From the NCBI GenBank assembly GCA_037013495.1, contig JAZDXN010000026.1, positions 2,356,001-2,420,000 of the forward strand: a stretch of DNA of 64,000 bases, in the 5' to 3' direction. Shown piece by piece: positions 39,470 through 50,745 of this stretch. Numbering within the stretch: the first letter of the stretch is position 1; each line of letters opens with the position of its first letter. The DNA comes from Hippophae tibetana (lineage: Eukaryota > Streptophyta > Magnoliopsida > Rosales > Elaeagnaceae). Made by a program: the position numbers and the translations under genes. The notes under the pieces are model-generated. The model ran no database searches. It saw only the letters and a list, made by a program, of their open reading frames with translations, and had not been told where the DNA came from.

Positions 39470-40923
39470 TAGGGTTGTTGATATATATTTCTAATAAGTC
39501 TCTAGTCTTCAAAAAAAAATAAGAGAAGAGAAAAATAAAGAGGATGTTGTTCACATTTTCAAAAACAACAAAACATTTGGTAAATATGAGTTACAACTTT
39601 CAATGGAGATATCTTTTGACACGGGTATCGAAACCACTATTATAATATATCAAATTGAAGCTCGTATCAAATTACACAATATATTTTGGTCCCGTCCAGG
39701 AAAATCGTTTTTGTACCCAAATTACATCGTTTACATCACTTACCGAGTGTTTAAAGTTTTTGACACACCATTTTCATTTTCCTTACTTCTGCTTTAATTC
39801 AATAGAGCTATAAAGGATATATTGGTGCCGACCTAGGGTTGTTAATTTATATTTCCAATAAGTCTCTATTCTTCCAAAAAAATAAGAGAAGAGAAAAAGA
39901 AAGAGGATGTCGTTCACATTTTCAAAAACAACAAAACATTTGGTAAATATGAGTTACAACTTTCAAAAGAGATATCTTTTGACTCGGGTATCGAAACCAC
40001 TATTATAAAATATCAAATCGAAGCTCGTATCAAATTACACAATATGTTTTGGTCCCGACCAGGAAAATCGTTTTTGTACCCAAATTACATCGTTTACATC
40101 ACTTATCGAGTGTTTAAAGTTTTTGACGCACGATTTTCATTTTTCTTACTTCTGGTTTTATTCAATATAGCTATACAGGAGATAATGGTTCCGACCTAGG
40201 GTTGTTTATTTATATTTCCAATAAGTCACTTTTCTTCAAAAAAAAATAGGAGAAGAGAAAAAGAAAGAGCATGTCATTCACATTTTCAAAAACAAGAAAA
40301 GATTTGGTAAATATAAGTTACAACTTTCAACGGAGATATCTTTTGACTCGGGTACCGAAACCACTATTATAATATATCAAATTGAAGCTCGTATCAAATT
40401 ACACAATATTTTTTGGTCCCGCCCAATAAAATCGTTTTTCTACACAAATTACATCGTTTACATCACTTATCGAGTGTTTAATGTTTTTGACGCACCATTT
40501 TCCTTCTTCTTACTTTTGGTTTAATTCAATAGAGCTATACACGAGATATTGGTGCTGACCTAGGGTTGTTGATTTATATTTCCAATAAGTCTCTATTCTT
40601 CCAAAAAAATAAGAGAAGAGAAAAAGAAAGTGGATGTCGTTCACATTGTCAAAAACAACAAAACATTTGGTAAATATGAGTTACAACTTTCAATAGAGAT
40701 ATCTTTTGACACGGGTATCAAAACCACTATTATAATATATCAAATCGAAGCTCGTATCAAATTACACAATATGTTTTGGTCCCGACCAGGAAAATCATTT
40801 TTGTACCCAAATTATATTGTTTACATCACTTACCGAGTTTTTAAAGTCTTTGAAGCACCATTTTCATTTTCCTTACTTCTGGTTTAATTCAATAGAGCTA
40901 TAAAGGAGATATTGGTGCCGACC
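39470..40923 (+). repeat. Four-monomer cassette D, copy 2
   Basis: Monomers 39470, 39834, 40197 and 40561 carry the D1-D2-D3-D4 marks in order. It lies 5,456 bp (15 monomers) before copy 3 and 9,821 bp (27 monomers) before copy 4. Private changes include TCTAGTCTTC in D1 and GGTGCTGACC at the D4 boundary. Confidence 0.88.
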
Positions 40924-43111
40924 TAGGGTTGTTAATTTATATTTCCAATAAGTCTCTTTTCTTCAAAAAAAAAAAATAGGAGAAGAGAAAAAGAAAGAGG
41001 ATGTCGTTCACATTTTCAAAAACAACAAAACATTTGGTAAATATGAGTTACAACTTTCAAAAGAGATATCTTTTGACTCAAGTATTGAAACCACTATTAT
41101 AATATATCAAATCGAAGCTCGTATCAAATTACACAATATGTTTTGGTCCCGACCAGGAAAATTGTTTTTGTACCCAAATTACATCGTTTACATCACTTAT
41201 CGAGTGTTTGAAGTTTTTGATGCACCATTTTCCTTCTTCTTACTTTTGGTTGAATTCAATAGAGCAATACAGGAGATATTGGTGCCGACCTAGGGTTGTT
41301 GATTTATATTTCCAATAAGTCTCTATTCTTCAAAAAAAAATAAGAGAAGAGAAAAAGAAAGAGGATGTCGTTCACATTTTCAAAAATAACAAAAGATTTG
41401 GTAAATATAAATTACAACTTTCAACGGAGATATCTTTTAACTCGGGTATCGAAACCACTATTATAATATATCAAATCGAAGCTCGTATCAAATTACACAA
41501 TATATTTGGTGCCGCCCAAGAAAATCATTTTTGTACACAAATTACATCGTTTACATCACTTACCGAGTGTTTAAAGTTTTTGACGCACCATTTTCATTTT
41601 CCTTACTTCTGGTTTAATTCAATAGAGCTATAAAGAAGATATTGGTTCCAACCTAGGGTTGTTAATTTATATTTCCAATAAGTCTCTTTTCTTCAAAAAA
41701 AAAATAGGAGAAGAGAAAAAGAAAGAGGATGTCGTTCACATTTTCAAAAACAACAAAAAATTTGGTAAATATAAGTTACAACTTTCAACGGAGATATCTT
41801 TTGACTCGGGTATCGAAACCACTATTATAATATATCAAATCGAAGCTCGTATCAAATTACACAATATGTTTTGGTCCCGACCAGGAAAATCGTTTTTGTA
41901 CCCAAATTACATCGTTTACGTCACTTATCGAGTGTTTAAAGTTTTTGACGCACCATTTTCATTTTCCTTACTTCTGGTTTAATTCAATAGAGCTATAAAG
42001 AAGATATTGGTGCCGACCTAGGGTTGTTAATTTATATTTCCAATAAGTCTCTTTTCTTCAAAAAAAAAATAGGAGAAGAGAAAAAGAAAGAGGATGTCGT
42101 TCACATTTTCAAAAACAACAAAACATTTGGTAAATATAAGTTACAACTTTCAACGGAGATATCTTTTGACTCGGGTATCGAAACCACTATTATAATATAT
42201 CAAATCGAAGCTCGTATCAAATTACACAAAATGTTTTGGTCCCAACCAGGAAAATCGTTTTTGTACCCAAATTACATCGTTTACATCACTTATCGAGTGT
42301 TTAAAGTTTTTGACGCACCATTTTCATTTTTCTTACTTCTGGTTTTATTCAATATAGCTATACAGGAGATAATGGTTCCGACCTAGGGTTGTTTATTTAT
42401 ATTTCCAATAAGTCACTTTTCTTCAAAAAAAAAATAGGAGAAGAGAAAAAGAAAGAGGATGTCGTTCACATTTTAAAAAACAAAAAAAGATTTGGTAAAT
42501 ATAAGTCACAACTTTCAACGGAGATATCTTTTGACTCGGATATCGAAACCACTATTATAATATATCAAATTGAAGCTCATATCAAATTACACAATATATT
42601 TGGTGCCGCCCAAGAAAATCGTTTTTGAACACAAATTACATCGTTTACATCACTTACCGAGTGTTTAATGTTTTTGACGCACCATTTTCATTTTCCGTAC
42701 TTCTGGTTTAATTCAATAGAGCTATAAAGGAGATATTGGTGCCGACCTAGGGTTGTTAATTTATATTTCCAATAAGTCTCTTTTCTTCAAAAAAAAAATA
42801 GGAGAAGAGAAAAAGAAAGAGGATGTCGTTCACATTTTAAAAAACAAAAAAAGATTTGGTAAATATAAGTTACAACTTTAAACGGAGATATCTTTTGACT
42901 CGGATATCGAAACCACTATTATAATATATCAAATTGAAGCTCATATCAAATTACACAATATATTTGGTTCCGCCCAAGAAAATCGTTTTTGAACACAAAT
43001 TACATCGTTTACATCACTTATCGAGTGTTTAAAGTTTTTGACGCACCATTTTCATTTTTCTTACTTCTGGTTTTATTCAATATAGCTATACAGGAGATAA
43101 TGGTTCCGACC

Positions 43112-44564
43112 TAGTGTTGTTTATTTATATTTCCAATAAGTCACTTTTCTTCAAAAAAAATAGGAGAAGAGAAAAAGAAAGAGGATGTCGTTCACATTTT
43201 AAAAAACAAAAAAAGATTTGGTAAATATAAGTTACAACTTTCAACGGAGATATCTTTTGACTCGGATATCGAAACCACTATTATAATATATCAAATTGAA
43301 GCTCATATCAAATTACACAATATATTTGGTGCCGCCCAAGAAAATCGTTTTTGAACACAAATTACATCGTTTACATCACTTACCGAGTGTTTAAAGTTTT
43401 TGACGCACCATTTTCATTTTCCGTACTTCTGGTTTAATTCAATAGAGCTATAAAGGAGATATTGGTGCCGACCTAGGGTTGTTAATTTATATTTCCAATA
43501 AGTCTCTTTTCTTCAAAAAAAAATAGGAGAAGAGAAAAAGAAAGAGGATGTCGTTCACATTTTCAAAAACAACAAAACATTTGGTAAATATGAGTTACAA
43601 CTTTCAAAAGAGATATCTTTTGACTCAAGTATCGAAACCACTATTATAATATATCAAATCGAAGCTCGTATCAAATTACACAATATGTTTTGGTCCCGAC
43701 CAGGAAAATCGTTTTTGTACCCAAATTACATCGTTTACATCACTTATCGAGTGTTTAAAGTTTTTGACGCACCATTTTCATTTTTCTTACTTCTGGTTTT
43801 ATTCAATATAGCTATACAGGAGATAATGGTTCCGACCTAGGGTTGTTTATTTATATTTCCAATAAGTCACTTTTCTTCAAAAAAAAATAGGAGAAGAGAA
43901 AAAGAAAGAGGATGTCGTTCACATTTTAAAAAACAAAAAAAGATTTGGTAAATATAAGTTACAACTTTCAACGGAGATATCTTTTGACTCGGATATCGAA
44001 ACCACTATTATAATATATCAAATTGAAGCTCATATCAAATTACACAATATATTTGGTGCCGCCCAAGAAAATCGTTTTTGAACACAAATTACATCGTTTA
44101 CATCACTTACCGAGTGTTTAAAGTTTTTGACGCACCATTTTCATTTTCCGTACTTCTGGTTTAATTCAATAGAGCTATAAAGAAGATATTGGTGCCGACC
44201 TAGGGTTGTTAATTTATATTTCCAATAAGTCTTTTTTCTTCAAAAAAAAATAGGAGAAGAGAAAAAGAAAGAGGATGTCGTTCACATTTTCAAAAACAAC
44301 AAAACATTTGGTAAATATAAGTTACAACTTTCAACGGAGATATCTTTTGACTCGGGTATCGAAACCACTATTATAATATATCAAATCGAAGCTCGTATCA
44401 AATTACACAATATGTTTTGGTCCCGACCGGGAAAATTGTTTTTGTACCCAAATTACATCATTTACATCACTTATCGAGTGTTTAAAGTTTTTGACGCACC
44501 ATTTTCATTTTTCTTATTTCTGGTTTAATTCAATAGAGCAATAAAGGAGATATTGGTGCCGACC
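43112..44564 (+). repeat. Alternating dimer-like stretch
   Basis: Monomers 43112 and 43838 are near-identical (CACATTTTAAAAAAC, CTCGGATATCG, TTTTTGAACACAAATTAC, TTTTCCGTACTTC), as is 42384 one 728-bp step earlier. The intervening monomers 42748, 43474 and 44201 share the TTAATTTAT head but have different bodies. The pattern looks like a dimer repeat partly overwritten by conversion. Confidence 0.75.
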
Positions 44565-44925
44565 TAGGGTTGTTGATTTATATTTCCAATAAGTCTCTAT
44601 TCTTCAAAAAAAAATAAGAGAAGAGAAAAAGAAAGGGGATGTCGTTCATTTTCAAAAACAACAAAACATTTGGTAAATATGAGTTACAACTTTCAACAGA
44701 GATATCTTTTGACTCGGGTATCGAAACCACTATTATAATATATCAACTTGAAGCTCATATCAAATTACACAATATATTTGGTGCCGCCTAAGAAAATCGT
44801 TTTTGTACACAAATTACATCGTTTACATCACTTACCGAGTGTTTAAAGTTTTTGACGTACCATTTTCATTTTTCTTATTTCTGTTTTAATTCAATAGAGC
44901 AATACAGGACATATTGGTGCCGACC

Positions 44926-46382
44926 TAGGGTTGTTGATATATATTTCTAATAAGTCTCTATTCTTCAAAAAAAAAATAAGAGAAGAGAAAAATAAAGAGG
45001 ATGTTGTTCACATTTTCAAAAACAATAAAACATTTGGTAAATATGAGTTACAACTTTCAATGGAGATATCTTTTGACACGGGTATCGAAACCACTATTAT
45101 AATATATCAAATTGAAGCTCGTATCAGATTACATAATATATTTTGGTCCCGCCCAGGAAAATCGTTTTTGTACCCAAATTACATCGTTTACATCACTTAC
45201 CGAGTGTTTAAAGTTTTTGACGCACCATTTTCATTTTCCTTACTTCTGGTTTAATTCAATAGAGCTATAAAGGAGATATTGGTGCCGACCTAGGGTTGTT
45301 AATTTATATTTCCAATAAGTCTCTATTCTTCCAAAAAAATAAGAGAAGAGAAAAAGAAAGAGGATGTCGTTCACATTTTCAAAAACAACAAAACATTTGG
45401 TAAATATGAGTTACAACTTTCAACAGAGATATCTTTTGACTCGGGTATCGAAACCACTATTATAAAATATCAAATCGAAGCTCGTATCAAATTACACAAT
45501 ATGTTTTGGTCCCGACCAGGAAAATCGTTTTTGTACCCAAATTACATCGTTTACATCACTTATCGAGTGTTTAAAGTTTTTGACGCACCATTTTCATTTT
45601 TCTTACTTCTGGTTTTATTCAATATAGCTATACAGGAGATAATGGTTCCGACCTAGGGTTGTTTATTTATATTTCCAATAAGTCACTTTTCTTCAAAAAA
45701 AAAAATAGGAGAAGAGAAAAAGAAAGAGCATGTCGTTCACATTTTCAAAAACAAAAAAAGATTTGGTAAATATAAGTTACAACTTTCAACGGAGATATCT
45801 TTTGACTCGGGTATCGAAACCACTATTATAATATATCAAATTGAAGCTCGTATCAAATTACACAATATTTTTTGGTCCCGCCCAATAAAATCGTTTTTCT
45901 ACACAAATTACATCGTTTACATCACTTATCGAGTGTTTAATGTTTTTGACGCACCATTTTCCTTCTTCTTACTTTTGGTTTAATTCAATAGAGCTATACA
46001 CAAGATATTGGTGCCGACCTAGGGTTGTTGATTTATATTTCCAATAAGTCTCTATTCTTCCAAAAAAATAAGAGAAGAGAAAAAGAAAGTGGATGTCGTT
46101 CACATTGTCAAAAACAACAAAACATTTGGTAAATATGAGTTACAACTTTCAATAGAGATATCTTTTGACACGGGTATCAAAACCACTATTATAATATATC
46201 AAATCGAAGCTCGTATCAAATTACACAATATTTTTTGGTCCCGACCCGGAAAATCATTTTTGTACCCAAATTATATTGTTTACATCACTTACCGAGTTTT
46301 TAAAGTTTTTGACGCACCATTTTCATTTTCCTTACTTCTGGTTTAATTCAATAGAGCTATAAAGGAGATATTGGTGCCGACC
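44926..46382 (+). repeat. Four-monomer cassette D, copy 3
   Basis: Monomers 44926, 45291, 45654 and 46020 repeat the D1-D4 order. Every boundary is offset by 4,363-4,365 bp (12 monomers) from copy 4 at 49291. D4 has the CAATAGAGATATC form shared with copies 2 and 4. Confidence 0.88.
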
Positions 46383-47476
46383 TAGGGTTGTTGATTTATA
46401 TTTCCAATAAGTCTCTATTCTTCAAAAAAAAATAAGAGAAGAGAAAAAGAAATAGGATGTCGTTCACATTTTCAAAAACAACAAAAAATTTGGTAAATAT
46501 AAGTTACAACTTTCAACGGAGATATCTTTTGACTCGGGTATCGAAACCACTATTATAATATATCAAATCGAAGCTCGTATCAAATTACACAATATGTTTT
46601 GGTCCCGACCAGGAAAATCGTTTTTGTACCCAAATTACATCGTTTACATCACTTATCGAGTGTTTAAAGTTTTTGACGCACCATTTTCATTCTTCTTACT
46701 TCTGGTTTAATTCAATAGAGCTATACAGAAGATATTGGTGCCGACCTAGGGTTGTTGATTTATATTTCCAATAAGTCTCTATTCTTCAAAAAAAAAATAA
46801 GAGAAGAGAAAAAGAAAGAGAATGTCGTTCACATTTTCAAAAATAACAAAAGATTTGGTAAATATGAGTTACAACTTTCAACGTAGATATCTTGTAACTC
46901 GGATATCAAAACCACTATTATAATATATCAAATTGAAGCTCATATCAAATTACACACTATATTTGGTGCCGCCCAAGAAAATCGTTTTTGTACACAAATT
47001 ACATCGTTTACATCACTTACTGAGTGTTTAAAGTTTTCGACGCACCATTTTCATTTTTCTTACTTCTAGTTTAATTCAATAGAGCTATATAGGAGATATT
47101 GGTGCCGACCTAGGGTTGTTTATTTATATTTCCAATAAGTCTCTTTTCTTCAAAAAAAAAAAAAGGAGAAGAGAAAGAGAAAGAGGATGTCGTTCACATT
47201 TTCAAAAACAACAAAATATTTGGTAAATATAAGTTACAACTTTCAACGGAGATATCTTTTGACTCGGGTATCGAAACCACTATTATAATATATCAAATCG
47301 AAGCTCGTATCAAATTACACAATAAGTTTTGGTCCCTCTCAGGAAAATCGTATTTGTACCCAAATTATATCGTTTATATAACTTATCGAGTGTTTAAAGT
47401 TTTTGACGCACTATTTTCATTTTTCTTACTTCTGGTTTAATTCAATAGAGCTATACAGGAGATATTGGTGCCGACC

Positions 47477-48202
47477 TAGGGTTGTTGATTTATATTTCCA
47501 ATAAGTCTCTATTCTTCCAAAAAAATAAGAGAAGGGAAAAAGAAATAGGATGTCGTTCACATTTTCAAAAACAACAAAACATTTGGTAAATATGAGTTAC
47601 AAATTTCAATGGAGATATCTTTTGACACGGGTATCGAAACCACTATTATAATATAAAAAATCGAAGCTCGAATCAAATTACACAATATGTTTTGGTCCCA
47701 ACCAGGAAAATCATTTTTGTACCCAAATTATATCGTTTACATCACTTACCGAGTTTTTAAAGTTTTTGACGCACCATTTTCATTTTCCTTACTTCTGGTT
47801 TAATTCAATAGAGCTATAAAGAAGATATTGGTGCCGACCTAGGGTTGTTAATTTATATTTCCAATAATTCTCTTTTCTTCAAAAAAAATAGGAGAAGAGA
47901 AAAAGAAAGAGGATGTCGTTCACATTTTCAAAAACAACAAAACATTTGGTAAATATGAGTTACAAATTTCAATGGAGATAAGTTTTGACTCGGGTATCCA
48001 AACCACTATTATAATATATCAAGTTGAAGCTCGTATCAAATTAAACAATATTTTTTGGTGCCGCCCAAGAAAATCGTTTTTGTACACAAATTACATCGTT
48101 TATATCACTTATCGAGTGTTTAAAGTTTTTGACGCACTATTTTCATTTTTCTTACTTCTGGTTTAATTAAATAGAGCTATACAAGAGATATTGGTGCCGA
48201 CC
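47477..48202 (+). repeat. Tandem dimer, copy 1 (726 bp)
   Basis: Monomers 47477 and 47840 are repeated directly as 48203 and 48566. The rare marks ATATAAAAAATCGAAGCTCGAATC (split here as ATATAAAAAATCG at 47651 and CTCGAATC just after), GAGAAGGGAAAAAG, CAATAATTCTCTTTTC and AAATTAAACAATATTTT appear in both copies 726 bp apart. The dimer type also exists at 37653-38378. Confidence 0.92.
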
Positions 48203-48928
48203 TAGGGTTGTTGATTTATATTTCCAATAAGTCTCTATTCTTCCAAAAAAATAAGAGAAGGGAAAAAGAAATAGGATGTCGTTCACATTTTCAAAAACAA
48301 CAAAACATTTGGTAAATATGAGTTACAAATTTCAATGGAGATATCTTTTGACACGGGTATCGAAACCACTATTATAATATAAAAAATCGAAGCTCGAATC
48401 AAATTACACAATATGTTTTGGTCCCAACCAGGAAAATCATTTTTGTACCCAAATTATATCGTTTACATCACTTACCGAGTTTTTAAAGTTTTTGACGCAC
48501 CATTTTCATTTTCCTTACTTCTGGTTTAATTCAATAGAGCTATAAAGAAGATATTGGTGCCGACCTAGGGTTGTTAATTTATATTTCCAATAATTCTCTT
48601 TTCTTCAAAAAAAATAGGAGAAGAGAAAAAGAAAGAGGATGTCGTTCACATTTTCAAAAACAACAAAACATTTGGTAAATATGAGTTACAAATTTCAATG
48701 GAGATAACTTTTGACTCGGGTATCCAAACCACTATTATAATATATCAAGTTGAAGCTCGTATCAAATTAAACAATATTTTTTGGTGCCGCCCAAGAAAAT
48801 CGTTTTTGTACACAAATTACATCGTTTACATCACTTATCGAGTGTTTAAAGTTTTTGACGCACCATTTTCATTTTTCTTACTTCTGGTTTAATTCTATAG
48901 AGCTATAAAGGAGATAATGGTGCCGACC
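48203..48928 (+). repeat. Tandem dimer, copy 2 (726 bp)
   Basis: This is the direct tandem partner of 47477-48202. Differences include GAGATAACTTTT here versus GAGATAAGTTTT in copy 1, and a tail (GACGCACCATTTTC, TTCTATAGAGC, GATAATGG) that differs from copy 1 (GACGCACTATTTTC, TTAAATAGAGC, GATATTGG). The copy-2 tail matches the related monomer at 38016, so copy 1 probably acquired its tail by exchange with a monomer of the 47111 type. Confidence 0.9.
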
Positions 48929-49290
48929 TAGGGTTGTTAAATTATTTTTCCAATAAATCTCTATTCTTCCAAAAAAATAAGAGAAGAGAAAAAGAAGGAG
49001 GATGTCGTTCAAATTTTCAAAAATAACAAAAGATTTGGTAAATATGTGTTACAACTTTCAACGGAGATATCTTTTAACTCGACTATCGAAACCACTATTA
49101 TAATATATCAAATTGAAGCTCATATCAAATTACACAATATATTTGGTGCCGCCCAAGAAAATCGTTTTTGTACACAAATTACATCGTTTACATCACTTAC
49201 CGAGTGTTTAAAGTTTTTGACGCACCATTTTCATTTTTCTTATTTCTGTTTTAATTCAATAGAGCAATACAGGAGATATTGGTGCCGACC

Positions 49291-50745
49291 TAGGGTTGTT
49301 GATATATATTTCTAATAAGTCTCTATTCTTCAAAAAAAAATAAGAGAAGAGAAAAATAAAGAGGATGTTGTTCACATTTTCAAAAACAACAAAACATTTG
49401 GTAAATATGAGTTACAACTTTCAATGGAGATATCTTTTGACACGGGTATCGAAACCACTATTATAATATATCAAATTGAAGCTCGAATCAAATTACACAA
49501 TATATTTTGGTCCCGCCCAAGAAAATCGTTTTTGTACCCAAATTACATCGTTTACATCACTTACCGAGTGTTTAATGTTTTTGACGCACCATTTTCATTT
49601 TCCTTACTTCTGGTTTAATTCAATAGAGCTATAAAGGATATATTGGTGCCGACCTAGGGTTGTTAATTTATATTTCCAATAAGTCTCTATTCTTCCAAAA
49701 AAATAAGAGAAGAGAAAAAGAAAGAGGATGTCGTTCACATTTTCAAAAACAACAAAACATTTGGTAAATATGAGTTACAACTTTCAACAGAGATATCTTT
49801 TGACTCGGGTATCGAAACCACTATTATAAAATATCAAATCGAAGCTCGTATCAAATTACACAATATGTTTTGGTCCCGACCAGGAAAATCGTTTTTGTAC
49901 CCAAATTACATCGTTTACATCACTTATCGAGTGTTTAAAGTTTTTGACGCACCATTTTCATTTTTCTTACTTCTGGTTTTATTCAATATAGCTATACAGG
50001 AGATAATGGTTCCGACCTAGGGTTGTTTATTTATATTTCCAATAAGTCACTTTTCTTCAAAAAAAAAATAGGAGAAGAGAAAAAGAAAGAGCATGTCGTT
50101 CACATTTTCAAAAACAAAAAAAGATTTGGTAAATATAAGTTACAACTTTCAACGGAGATATCTTTTGACTCGGGTATCGAAACCACTATTATAATATATC
50201 AAATTGAAGCTCGTATCAAATTACACAATATTTTTTGGTCCCGCCCAATAAAATCGTTTTTCTACACAAATTACATCGTTTACATCACTTATCGAGTGTT
50301 TAATGTTTTTGACGCACCATTTTCCTTTTTCTTACTTTTGGTTTAATTCCATAGAGCTATACACGAGATATTGGTGCCGACCTAGGGTTGTTGATTTATA
50401 TTTCCAATAAGTCTCTATTCTTTCAAAAAAATAAGAGAAGAGAAAATGAAAGTGGATGTCGTTCACATTGTCAAAAACAACAAAACATTTGGTAAATATG
50501 AGTTACAACTTTCAATAGAGATATCTTTTGACACGGGTATCAAAACCACTATTATAATATATCAAATCGAAGCTCGTATCAAATTACACAATATGTTTTG
50601 GTCCCGACCAGGAAAATCATTTTTGTACCCAAATTATATTGTTTACATCACTTACCGAATTTTTAAAGTTTTTGACGCACCATTTTCATTTTCCTTACTT
50701 CTGGTTTAATTCAATAGAGCTATAAAGGAGATATTGGTGCCGACC
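49291..50745 (+). repeat. Four-monomer cassette D, copy 4
   Basis: Monomers 49291, 49655, 50018 and 50383 repeat the D1-D4 order. D4 contains GAGAAAATGAAAGTGG, a one-base change that creates an ATG. The following monomer at 50746 (TTGATAATTTAT start) matches the type at 40924, so the match to copy 2 continues beyond the cassette at a constant 9,822-bp offset. Confidence 0.88.
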
